Assembly: GCF_001584725.1 (NCBI RefSeq)
Contig: NZ_CP014606.1
Span: 1,331,501-1,395,500, forward strand
DNA length: 64,000 nucleotides
Source of the DNA: an endosymbiont 'TC1' of Trimyema compressum
GTDB lineage: Bacteria; Bacillota; TC1
Direction of reading: 5' to 3'
Part shown: positions 20,565-28,852 of the stretch, in pieces
Position numbering within the stretch: the stretch's first letter is position 1
How the letters are laid out: each line of letters begins with the position of its first letter
Program-made: the position numbers and the translations under genes
The notes under the pieces: model-generated
The model's database searches: none
The model's input: only the letters and a program-made list of their open reading frames with translations
What the model was told of the DNA's origin: nothing

Positions 20565-21271
20565 ATGAAACAAAAAGTTTGTGTTACTAGACCCATAATT
20601 GAAGATGGCATAGACCTTTTAAAAGATTATTTTGATGTAACTGTTAATCCAGAAGAAAAAGATTTATCAAAAGAAGATTTTTTAAAAAATATTAAAGGCT
20701 ATGATGGTGTTCTCTGCATGTTAACAAGCCCAATAAATCATGAAACATTTGAGGCTGCCCCTTCTGTCAAAGTTTTTTGCAAATTATGCTGTTGGTTTTA
20801 AAATAAATATTCTCTACAGCAGCCCTTCAAGAAAACCACAATTTGAAGTAGTTTCTAATGGTAAACACGTCTCTTTAGAAACCCTTATGAAAGAGTCCAG
20901 ATTTTGTAGTTATTCCACTGCCCTTACTCAGAAACAACTCATCATCTGGTTGGTAAAAAAGAGCTTAGCCTGATGAAACCGATGTCTGTTTTAGTAAATA
21001 CAGCTCGAGGGCCAATTGTAGATGAAAAAGCATTATACCATGTTTTAAAAGAAAGAAAAATATTTGGCGCTGGATTAGATGTTTATGAAAAAGAACCAAT
21101 AATGTATCCTGGTCTTAAAAATTTAGAAAATACCGTTCTCTGCCCTCATATTAGCAGTAGTACTTTTGAAAGTAGAAAAACATGGCTATCTTAGCTGCCA
21201 AGAGCATTATTGATATTCTCATTTCCAAAAAAGCACCAGATAATTGCTTAAATAAAGAGGTTGTAAAATAA
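20565..21271 (+). pseudogene. D-2-hydroxyacid dehydrogenase (glyoxylate/phosphoglycerate dehydrogenase type), internal deletion
   Basis: The N-terminal domain is readable from ATG 20565 (KVCVTRPIIEDGIDLLKDYF, YDGVLCMLTSPIN). A frame change occurs at SVKVF/ANYAVGF, and the next segment jumps to NILYSSPSRKPQFE. In intact enzymes these flank about 75 residues holding the GxGxxG NAD-binding turn, so the coenzyme site has been deleted. The rest follows in other frames: LIGKKELSLMKPMSVLVNTARGPIVDE with the catalytic Arg, GLDVYEKEP and CPHISSSTFESR with the catalytic His. Ends at 21271, five bases before the next gene. Confidence 0.9.
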
Positions 21272-21275
21272 AATT

Positions 21276-21939
21276 ATGTTATTAAAAGAAGAAAGAGAGC
21301 AAATTGTATATTATGAAAAAAACTGATTACAGCCAACCTAACAAAAGGCGCTGGCGGGAAACTTAAGTATCTATAATGAAAAAGAAGGTTTAATGGCAAT
21401 AAAACCCTCTGGCATGGATTATATGGATATTACACCTGAGGATGTAGTTGTTATGGACTTTGAAGGTAATATTCTAGAAAGCAAAAGGAAACCTTCAAGT
21501 GAATATCTGCTCCATAAAATCTTCTATGAGCATAGAAAAGATATTAAAAGTGTTGTGTCCATACACACTCAACGTATGCTACAACACTTTCCTGTTTGCA
21601 GTGGGATTTACCTGCAATTCATTACTTAATGGCCTTCAGTGGACAAGATAGAGTCCGCTGTACCCCCCCCTTTTTTTTTATGTACCATTTGGTTCCAAAG
21701 AGCTCTCAGAACTAGCTTATCATTTTATGGAAAATAGCTATGCTGTACTTTTGGGTAGCCATGGTCTTTTAACTGCAGGGCCTACTATTGATTACGCCTT
21801 TAGTGCTACCGAAGAAATAGAGTTCTGTTCTGAGCTTTACTACAGGGCCCAGCAATTAGGAAAACCGAATATACTATCTAAAGAAGAAATAGATATTACA
21901 ATTAGTCAATTCTCAACCTATGGACAAAAAGTTAAGTAG
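21276..21939 (+). pseudogene. Class II aldolase (L-fuculose-phosphate aldolase/Ald2 type), frameshifted
   Basis: Starts MLLKEEREQIVYYEKN. Recognisable blocks are LTKGAGGNLSIYNEKEGLMAIKPSG (substrate phosphate site), DYMDITPEDVVVMDFEGN, SEYLLHKIFYEHRKDIKSVVSIHTQ (the metal-binding HxH region, here HTQ), then PAIHYL-like sequence in another frame, a C-then-T homopolymer near 21662-21678, and YAVLLGSHGLLTAGPTIDYAF with AxEEIEFCSELYYRAQQLG. Several frame changes. In clusters with mtnP and mtnA such aldolases cleave methylthioribulose-1-P (DHAP shunt); that role is inferred from context. Confidence 0.87.
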
Positions 21940-21969
21940 TACTTATTAGTTCAATCAATATTAAACAAA

Positions 21970-22006
21970 TAAAAACCACCTGAAATTAACCTCAGGTGGT
22001 TTTATA
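21970..22006. terminator. Bidirectional terminator between convergent units
   Basis: The 12-bp stem AAAACCACCTGA/TCAGGTGGTTTT with a short loop lies between the aldolase relic (plus) and the PH-domain gene (minus). Confidence 0.88.
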
Positions 22007-22022
22007 TATAAATATAAATTCT

Positions 22023-22400
22023 TTAACCAATAATATATTCTGATAATATTTTCTCGACTTCATGGATATCCAGCTTTTTATTAAATTGCTTAATTAAAGG
22101 GTCTCTGGCACTGCCAATATAAATTTTTAATTCAGCATCTGTATCAAGTGAACCTGCAGTGCTGATTGCATAGTGACTAATGCTCTTATAGGGGATTGAG
22201 TGATACTCTTCTCTTTTTCCTGTCATTCCTTGTACATCAATAATAATAACGCGCTTATTCGTAAATACAAAAAAATCTCGTGTTAGTTGGTATCCTCTAT
22301 GAATTTTTTCACACTCACATAAAAAAACACCGATTTTTTCTTGTACTTCTTCCAAAGTCATTTCAGAAGCAACGCCCATAATTCCATCAAATAAACCCAT
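22023..22400 (-). CDS. Bacterial PH-domain protein (bPH_1 family)
   Basis: 125 residues predicted to fold as a single bacterial pleckstrin-homology domain: FFVFTNKRVIIIDVQGMTGKR, EYHSIPYKSISHYAI and a C-terminal helix (HEVEKILSEYI). Members often bind membranes or other proteins, but no function is assigned. It is followed by a terminator and preceded 3 bases away by a small membrane-protein gene, suggesting one transcript. Confidence 0.82.
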   Translation of the reverse strand: MGLFDGIMGVASEMTLEEVQEKIGVFLCECEKIHRGYQLTRDFFVFTNKRVIIIDVQGMTGKREEYHSIPYKSISHYAISTAGSLDTDAELKIYIGSARDPLIKQFNKKLDIHEVEKILSEYIIG

Positions 22401-22403
22401 TGA

Positions 22404-22619
22404 CTAGCCTCCTTTTTGATTCTTCTTTGCTATTTTAAAATTTCTTCTTCTTTTGAACCCCCCCCTCATTAAAAAGGATAATATTAAAAACATAACAATG
22501 AAGGAAAAAATAAACCAAACCACAATAACAATTATATCCTTGACTTCAAGTAAAGCACTAGGATAACCGAGCATTACGCGAACGCCATATCCTATGCTAA
22601 AAATTAATCCAAAAAACAC
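22404..22619 (-). CDS. Small two-span membrane protein, unknown
   Basis: 71 residues with hydrophobic segments near 1-18 and 27-50 and a basic tail (RGGFKRRRNFKIAKKNQ). The tail is read through a G run (C run on the plus strand near 22459), so the exact C terminus is sensitive to a length change there. No family recognised. It lies directly upstream of the PH-domain gene. Confidence 0.45.
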   Translation of the reverse strand: MFFGLIFSIGYGVRVMLGYPSALLEVKDIIVIVVWFIFSFIVMFLILSFLMRGGFKRRRNFKIAKKNQKGG

Positions 22620-22654
22620 TTGTTAATATACGAATAATTAAATTGCTTTTTCAC

Positions 22655-22867
22655 TTAATTCTTTTTGTGTTTTGCTAAATATCGAATATTTATAATGTAG
22701 AAATATGACCCAATTAAAATTGTTAAAATCAATTCAGACATATAGGTTCTAAAAGGAAATGATAAGACAACTCCCTTTATTATAACAGAAATAAAAGTGA
22801 GTATAAGTGTTATGTCAAGGACTCTTTTCCAGACAATTAACTCAATTTTTTCCTTTTGATTCTCCAT
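22655..22867 (-). CDS. Small two-span membrane protein, unknown
   Basis: 70 residues: a charged start (MENQKEKIELIVWKR), two hydrophobic spans near 15-35 and 42-60 and a basic end (AKHKKN). The start codon is at the stop of the CPBP relic, so the two were co-transcribed. No recognised family; possibly an accessory to the CPBP protein. Confidence 0.5.
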   Translation of the reverse strand: MENQKEKIELIVWKRVLDITLILTFISVIIKGVVLSFPFRTYMSELILTILIGSYFYIINIRYLAKHKKN

Positions 22868-23710
22868 TAAATACTCCTACGCAAATTCTTTTGGCCTTCT
22901 TTTATTTTTCTAATAATAAACACAATAAGTGAAACTACAAAAATAGGTAAACCAAATCCTAAAAATAGGTAATTGGTTATCTCTGAAACAGTTCCTCCCA
23001 AAGCATAGCCTAAAATAACAATAGTACTATTATACACCCCATGGAAAATAAAAGGAATCCAAATAGATTTCGTCTTATATACTAAATAAGCCAATACAAG
23101 ACCTAGACAAAACCCTACCATTCCTTGTAATAAATTAAGATGAATAAGTCCAAATAAAAGAGCTGATATTATTGCAGCAGACCAAAAAGAAAAACCTTTT
23201 TTCAATTCATGAAAAACTGCCCCCCCCGCATTATAATTTCTTCTGCTAATGGACCAATAATGCCAATAATAAGAATCCCAACAATAGGACCGCCCGTCGT
23301 TGCCAATGCGTTTATAGATTCTGCTGTTTCACTAGGCATTAGCTGGTTGAAAAAGGAATCAAAAATACCCTTAAAACCAGTGATTACACCCACCATTCCT
23401 AATGCCATGACTACTGTTATAATTGCATCGCCTAACTTAAATTTTTTCTAAAGCCTAATTCTGCAAAGGATAAATGCCTTAATTTTTGAGTCAATAAGAT
23501 TGTTCCAATCGTTAATAAAGATGCAATAAATAAAGCAGGTATCATCGACATCCCAAGTAATTGATCCACCATATCAAGGGGTGTTCCTTTACTTGTTGTA
23601 AAAAGTAATGGCAATAAAATTACCATTACAAGTATGCTAGCAATTAAGCTACAGATAAAATAGGCAACAACATACAACAAAGATATCCCAATTCTTTTCC
23701 ATTTTTCCAC
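22867..23710 (-). pseudogene. CPBP (CAAX/Abi) intramembrane metalloprotease, frameshifted twice
   Basis: Three consecutive frames form one protein of about 280 residues. The first (23432-23710) has two membrane spans and ends ELGFRKNLS. One more A in the six-A run near 23446 continues as FKLGDAIITVVMALG. The second (23202-23408) contains PLAEEIIMRG, catalytic motif 1. The frame is lost in a run of eight C (plus strand, 23220-23227). The third (22867-23205) contains FGLIHLN (motif 2) and FHGVYNST (motif 3). All catalytic residues are present if the two homopolymer changes are corrected, so this gene could be phase-variable or recently dead. Confidence 0.88.
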
Positions 23711-23727
23711 TTACTACACAACCCTTC

Positions 23728-24591
23728 CTAAAGTTCTTCAGCTAACGCCTCAATTTTCTTAAGACGATAATCGACAGCAGATTTTTTCAAATTCGGTGAT
23801 ACTAAAGAGCCTAACTCTGCTAGCGGTAAATAAGGGTGTTCAAGCCTTAAATAGGCAAGTTCTCTTAAATTTACAGGTATATTATCGAGTCCAATTTTCG
23901 CCTTAATTAGCTCTATAGCCCTTACTTGGCGACCTGCAGCCTCTATGGTTTTATCTAAATTAGCTAAATCCAGATTATTTCTTCTATTAACTATATTCTT
24001 CATTTCTTTGATAACTCGAGTTTCTTCAAATTCAAACATACCCGAATAAGCTCCAATAACTTTTAAAAAGTCACTAATCATTTCTCCATTTTTAACATAA
24101 AGAAAATAGTTTTGTTTACGGATAATCCCCTTTGGCTCAATTTTAAATGCCATTAGTTGTTCCTTAAGCATAATAAATATCGGAAATGTAGGGCACCTAA
24201 ATTCCAAATGATAACCTTTCTTAGGATTTGTGATAGAACCTCTAGCTAAAAAAGCTCCTCTTAAAAATGCCTTTTTATCATTTAATTCAGGAAATTTGTA
24301 ATTAAGATTAAAAAAAATTTCATCAGGCACATAAACAGCTATTCTATAAAAAACTTTTTTAAACTGCCCTTTATATTGAACTTTAAAGGCATATTTTTCT
24401 GGGAAAAATAATTTTAAAAGCATTATTAACTTTCTAGACACCCCTGTGTTATCAGTATAAAAAGTCACTAAATCAGGTCTTTCATATTCACCAATCATAT
24501 AGAAAAAGGAAAGAAGTTCAGCCTTTTTTTCAGATTCTTCTTCCCCGATTATTCCTGTTATCTGTTGTTTTAAGTCTTGGCTAAAAGACAT
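23728..24591 (-). CDS. whiA: DNA-binding protein WhiA
   Basis: WhiA combines a degenerate LAGLIDADG homing-endonuclease fold with a C-terminal helix-turn-helix; it influences cell division and chromosome segregation in Bacillus and sporulation in Streptomyces. The proper start is MSFSQDLKQQITGI at 24591 rather than the upstream ATG, because this gives the family N terminus and an 11-base overlap with rapZ. Supporting motifs: FLRGAFLARGSITNPKKGYHL and NRRNNLDLANLDKTIEAA, then the HTH (LPLAELGSLVSPNLKKSAVDYRL). Confidence 0.93.
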   Translation of the reverse strand: MSFSQDLKQQITGIIGEEESEKKAELLSFFYMIGEYERPDLVTFYTDNTGVSRKLIMLLKLFFPEKYAFKVQYKGQFKKVFYRIAVYVPDEIFFNLNYKFPELNDKKAFLRGAFLARGSITNPKKGYHLEFRCPTFPIFIMLKEQLMAFKIEPKGIIRKQNYFLYVKNGEMISDFLKVIGAYSGMFEFEETRVIKEMKNIVNRRNNLDLANLDKTIEAAGRQVRAIELIKAKIGLDNIPVNLRELAYLRLEHPYLPLAELGSLVSPNLKKSAVDYRLKKIEALAEEL

Positions 24592-25465
24592 TTTCCTGAT
24601 CTCCTTTACCATAGCGCCAGAGCTCTCTATGATATAGAAACTTTTTAATTCCCTCACCTTCAAGTTGCCTATTTAATGCTCTACTAATAGCAACAGAACG
24701 GTGTTGTCCACCAGTACAACCTACAGCAATTACTAATTGCCGTTTACCTTCTACTTTGTATTTAGGTATTAAAAATTCTAGCAAATCAATATACTTTTTT
24801 AAGAAAACCTGAGTTTCTTCAAAAGAGAGAACATAGTCTTCAACTTCTTGTTCTTCCCCAGTCAAAGGTCGCATATCTTCAATATAATAAGGGTTTGGTA
24901 AAAAACGAACATCAATTACTAAGTCTGCATCCATTGGCAACCCATATTTAAAGCCAAAAGAATATAGTGTAATGAGAAATTCAGGAATTTCAGTTTCTCG
25001 AATCATAAAGTCAATTATTCTTCTACACTGAGCAGTGGAAATATTTGTTGTGTCAATAATACGGTCTGCATTTTCTCGAACATCAGATAGAAGCTCTCGT
25101 TCTTTTTTAATTGCCGCAACAATATCTCCTTCTGTATCTTCAATTAATGGATGACGACGACGGGTTAATTTATAGTGGGTAACAATAGATCGATTAGCAG
25201 CTTCCATAAATATTACTTCATAATTAATTTCTTTTTCATCTAATGCTCGGATAGCTTCATTAAATTCTCCTAAGAATTTGCCTCCTCTTATATCAATGGC
25301 TACTGCAAGACGATCTAAATCATTATTTGTTTCAAATGCATCCACTAAAGATTGTAGTAAGTAAGGAGGAAAGTTATCAATACAAAAATAACCCACATCT
25401 TCTAAATAATTCATTACATGAGTTTTTCCAGCGCCACTTAAACCAGAAATAATAAATAATCTCAA
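24581..25465 (-). CDS. rapZ: RNase adapter / nucleotide-binding protein RapZ (YvcJ)
   Basis: 294-residue P-loop protein. Walker A is IISGLSGAGKTHVMNYLED at the N terminus, and the C-terminal domain carries GCTGGQHRSVAISRALNRQL, the conserved RapZ signature. In E. coli RapZ directs GlmY/GlmZ to RNase E; in Bacillus the homologue YvcJ hydrolyses GTP and affects competence. The usual intermediate gene yvcK is absent between rapZ and whiA here. Confidence 0.94.
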   Translation of the reverse strand: MRLFIISGLSGAGKTHVMNYLEDVGYFCIDNFPPYLLQSLVDAFETNNDLDRLAVAIDIRGGKFLGEFNEAIRALDEKEINYEVIFMEAANRSIVTHYKLTRRRHPLIEDTEGDIVAAIKKERELLSDVRENADRIIDTTNISTAQCRRIIDFMIRETEIPEFLITLYSFGFKYGLPMDADLVIDVRFLPNPYYIEDMRPLTGEEQEVEDYVLSFEETQVFLKKYIDLLEFLIPKYKVEGKRQLVIAVGCTGGQHRSVAISRALNRQLEGEGIKKFLYHRELWRYGKGDQENVF

Positions 25466-25480
25466 TGGTTTTTTTCCACT

Positions 25481-26209
25481 TTAAATCGTCCTTTCTTCTT
25501 TTCTAATTTTTAAAAACAATTCTAGCTGCTCTAAGGAGTTCGTTATAATTTTATCTTTTGGATAATTAACCGCTTCAAGCAAATTAGTTGATTGGTCAAT
25601 TTCTCCTACACTTAAATAAAAGTGAGAGTCGCTTCCAGCAGTAATATAGACACCTTTTTCTTTTGCAATTTCTAACATTTTTCTAGTATTAGGCGCACAA
25701 TTTTTTCTAACAGTTCCTTTTAGCGATGTATTATTCACCTCTAAAGCCACCTTATATTCCACAGCTCCATCGCATAAAGCCTCATAATCTAACTCAAATG
25801 TAGGATCATCTGGATGAGCAACTGCATCAATATAGCCCATAGCCATGGCATTAATAATAGCTTCAGTATTTTCTTTTTTATTTCTTGGCAAAATGCAAAT
25901 ACTGTGCAGAGCGCCTAATATATATTCAACTGAATTACTATATTCAAGAGGTAAATCCGTTCTACCCATATTATCTATAATATTGGCTTCAAAGCCATGT
26001 ACAATTCTAATATTGCCAACATAGTTAGGAACAGCAGAACTCATATTGACTACATGAAAAGGATCTTTAGGAACCCCAGGCATCGTTGGACCATGGTCAG
26101 TAATTCCAATTGCTGTCAATCCTCTAGCTTCTGCCTGATCTATATTTTCCTTTACTGTGCTGTAGGCATGTCCTGATAAAATAGTATGGGTATGTAAATC
26201 AATTTTCAT
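25481..26209 (-). CDS. PHP-domain phosphatase (YcdX-like)
   Basis: 242 residues with the metal-binding motifs of the PHP superfamily in order: DLHTHTILSGHAYST, ITDHGPTMPG, GFEANI, LGALHS, AVAHPDDPTFELDY, VALEVNNTS, then ITAGSDSHF. This set matches the YcdX-type trinuclear zinc phosphatases. It lies 15 bases downstream of rapZ... reading leftward it precedes rapZ in the transcript, an order seen in clostridia (uvrC, HAD, PHP, rapZ, whiA). Physiological substrate unknown. Confidence 0.88.
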   Translation of the reverse strand: MKIDLHTHTILSGHAYSTVKENIDQAEARGLTAIGITDHGPTMPGVPKDPFHVVNMSSAVPNYVGNIRIVHGFEANIIDNMGRTDLPLEYSNSVEYILGALHSICILPRNKKENTEAIINAMAMGYIDAVAHPDDPTFELDYEALCDGAVEYKVALEVNNTSLKGTVRKNCAPNTRKMLEIAKEKGVYITAGSDSHFYLSVGEIDQSTNLLEAVNYPKDKIITNSLEQLELFLKIRKEERTI

Positions 26210-26241
26210 CTGTTCACCAGCCTTCTTCCCAATTATATCAC

Positions 26242-27048
26242 CTAGAATAAAAATTGTGAAATAGCATAAGCTACCCCACTTTCATTATTGTCCTTAGTAA
26301 TAAAATAGCCTTTATCACGAAGACTCTCTATACCATTACCCATTAAAACAGGATACCCGACAGTCTCAAGCATTTCAGCATCATTTAAGTTATCACCTAC
26401 AGCCATCATCTCAGATGGATCAATACCTAAAGTCTCACCTAATTTTTCTAAAGCTTTTCCTTTATTGACATCTTTATGACCAATTTCTAAGAAGAAATCA
26501 AAAGATTTTGCGAAATAAATATCATCACCATAGAGTGCCGCTTCTTCTGTTAATAAAGAATTAACCTGCTCTGGAGAACCAATACCAACCATTTTTGTTA
26601 CTTCTCTTGGTTCTAAAAAAGATTCAATATTTTGGGTCTTAAGAAGAGTATAAGGGACTCTTGTATGTTCTGCATAATCTGCAATATAGGGATTACCTTC
26701 AATACTAAATAATGCATCATCAGTATAAATATTAGGTTGCAAACCATATTTTATTAACTTATTAAATATAATTAACTTATCTGATGATGGCAAACCTTGA
26801 TGATATAGCGTTTTACCATCATTTAATTCCCTTATCAAGGCCCCATTATATGTAATAATAGGCATTCTATCTTTAAATAAATAACCAAAATTTTTAGCAC
26901 TTCTGTACATTCTACCAGTACAAAGAATTACCTGTACACCTTGCCTAGTCGCCTTAGCAATAGATTCTTGAACCTCTTTAGTTACTGCCCCTTCATCAGT
27001 TAACATTGTGCCATCAATATCCAAGGCAATTAATTTAATTTTTCTCAT
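26242..27048 (-). CDS. Cof-type HAD-IIB family sugar-phosphatase-like hydrolase
   Basis: HAD hydrolase with motif I LIALDIDGTMLTDEG (nucleophile Asp in DxD), motif II ILCTGR, a C2B cap in the middle, the motif III lysine in NKGKAL and motif IV MAVGDNLNDAEML. The start chosen is [12 protein letters not shown] at 27048, overlapping the end of uvrC by 14 bases; an in-frame ATG at 27102 lies deeper inside uvrC and would add a non-homologous leader. Substrate class: phosphosugars or nucleotides, not resolvable. Confidence 0.9.
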   Translation of the reverse strand: MRKIKLIALDIDGTMLTDEGAVTKEVQESIAKATRQGVQVILCTGRMYRSAKNFGYLFKDRMPIITYNGALIRELNDGKTLYHQGLPSSDKLIIFNKLIKYGLQPNIYTDDALFSIEGNPYIADYAEHTRVPYTLLKTQNIESFLEPREVTKMVGIGSPEQVNSLLTEEAALYGDDIYFAKSFDFFLEIGHKDVNKGKALEKLGETLGIDPSEMMAVGDNLNDAEMLETVGYPVLMGNGIESLRDKGYFITKDNNESGVAYAISQFLF

Positions 27049-28852
27049 CTCCGATAATATCCTTAACCCTTTCTCCCAGTTGTTGGTTTCCAATAACTGC
27101 AACTATTTCTTCGACACTTGCTTTGCGAATACCGCTAACACTGCCAAAGGCTTGTAATAAATCTTTCTTCCTCTTTGGACCAACCCCTTCAATTTCATCA
27201 AAAATTGAAGCTGTCATTGAATCATCCCTTTGTTGTCTGTGAAAAGTAATAGCAAAACGGTGAGCTTCATCACGAATCCTCTGAACCAAATAGAAGCTTT
27301 CTGACTGCCTCGGTAAAACAATAGGATCCAATTCATCTTCCTTAAATAAAAGTTCTTCTCTTTTTGCTAAACCAAATGTTGCAACATGAGATAAACCCAA
27401 TTTTTTCAATATTTTTCGAGCACTTGATAGCTGACCTTTGCCACCATCAATAACAAGTAAATCAGGTAAAATATTAAACCCTTCTTTATCCTTCCCAAAA
27501 TTTTTAAATCTTCTTTCGAGGACTTCTTCCATAGATTTAAAATCATCAGGACCATCAACTGTTCTAATTTTAAACTTTCTATACTGTCCTTTATCAGGTA
27601 CCCCATCAGTAAAAACAACCATACTAGCCACTGTGTGACTGCCTTGAATATGGCTAATATCATAACATTCTATTCGCTTTGGAATTTTTTGTAATTTTAA
27701 AAAGTTTTTTAAACCCTCAAGACTCTGTTTTCTTTTTTCTTCTTCACGTTTTTTAAGAGCCTTCTTTTGCTCATAGTTTTCTTTAGCATTATCATATGCC
27801 AATCGAATCAAAGCTTTTTTCTCACCTTTTTGAGGCACTACTAAATCCGCTTTTTTCTTTCTTTTTATAGAAAAAAGGTGCTCTAAATTTTCCATGCCCT
27901 CTATTTTAAATGGCAATAAAATTTCTCTTGGCACTAAATGTCCATAATAATACTGTTCTAAAAAAGCCTTTAAAACATCTTCTTTAGCCTCTCCTTTTAA
28001 GTGATCGAGAAAATAGCTTTCTTTATCAATAACTTTACCTTCTCTTATAAAGAATATGACTGCACTTGTAACGCCAGCACCTTCATAAAAGCCAATAACA
28101 TCCCTACTATTTAAATCCTTTACATCCATACGTTGAGTTTCAATTACTCTATTAATTGCATTTACCTGATCTCTAATTTTAGCCGCTTTCTCAAAAGCCA
28201 TTTCTTCAGAGGCTTTTTTCATTTCAACTTTCAAATGCCTTAACAGACTTTTTTCTTTGCCAGTCAAAAATAATACCACATCATTAATAATTTCCGCATA
28301 TTCTTTTTCAGATATATAGCCTACACAAGGTGCAAAGCAACGTTTAATTTGATAATTTAAACAGGGTCTAAAACGATGCTTCAATTCATGATCAGAACAA
28401 CTTCTCAAGGTAAAAACAGATTCAATAATTTTAATGACTTCCCGCATATTTGTCGTATTGGTGTAAGGACCAAAATAAAGAGCACTGTCTTTTTTACGGC
28501 GCCTAACAACTTCAAGTCTTGGAAAAGGGTGGTCCGTCCTTATTTTCAAATAAGGATAATTTTTATCATCCCTCAGTAAAATATTATATTTTGGCTTCTT
28601 TTCCTTAATTAAATTACACTCTAAAACAAGGGCTTCTAATTCACTTTCAGTTACAGTAAACCTAAAGTCTCTAATTTGCTTTACTAAGGCTTCTGTTTTA
28701 GCATCTTTTTTACCTTTAAAATAACTAGAAACTCTATTCTTTAAATTAATAGACTTACCTACATAAATAACTTTACCATTTTCATCTAGCATTTCATAAA
28801 CACCAGAAGATTTAGGTAATAGATTTAACTTATTTTGAATTTTGTCCTCCAT
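27035..28852 (-). CDS. uvrC: Excinuclease ABC subunit C
   Basis: Makes the dual incisions in nucleotide excision repair. The 605-residue protein has the GIY-YIG domain ([19 protein letters not shown] at residues 15-33), the [18 protein letters not shown] cysteine region, the UvrB-interacting helix pair ([13 protein letters not shown]), the RNase H-like endonuclease domain ([19 protein letters not shown]) and tandem HhH motifs at the end ([18 protein letters not shown]). It overlaps uvrA by 23 bases, indicating coupling. No frame interruptions. Confidence 0.97.
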   Translation of the reverse strand: MEDKIQNKLNLLPKSSGVYEMLDENGKVIYVGKSINLKNRVSSYFKGKKDAKTEALVKQIRDFRFTVTESELEALVLECNLIKEKKPKYNILLRDDKNYPYLKIRTDHPFPRLEVVRRRKKDSALYFGPYTNTTNMREVIKIIESVFTLRSCSDHELKHRFRPCLNYQIKRCFAPCVGYISEKEYAEIINDVVLFLTGKEKSLLRHLKVEMKKASEEMAFEKAAKIRDQVNAINRVIETQRMDVKDLNSRDVIGFYEGAGVTSAVIFFIREGKVIDKESYFLDHLKGEAKEDVLKAFLEQYYYGHLVPREILLPFKIEGMENLEHLFSIKRKKKADLVVPQKGEKKALIRLAYDNAKENYEQKKALKKREEEKRKQSLEGLKNFLKLQKIPKRIECYDISHIQGSHTVASMVVFTDGVPDKGQYRKFKIRTVDGPDDFKSMEEVLERRFKNFGKDKEGFNILPDLLVIDGGKGQLSSARKILKKLGLSHVATFGLAKREELLFKEDELDPIVLPRQSESFYLVQRIRDEAHRFAITFHRQQRDDSMTASIFDEIEGVGPKRKKDLLQAFGSVSGIRKASVEEIVAVIGNQQLGERVKDIIGDEKN

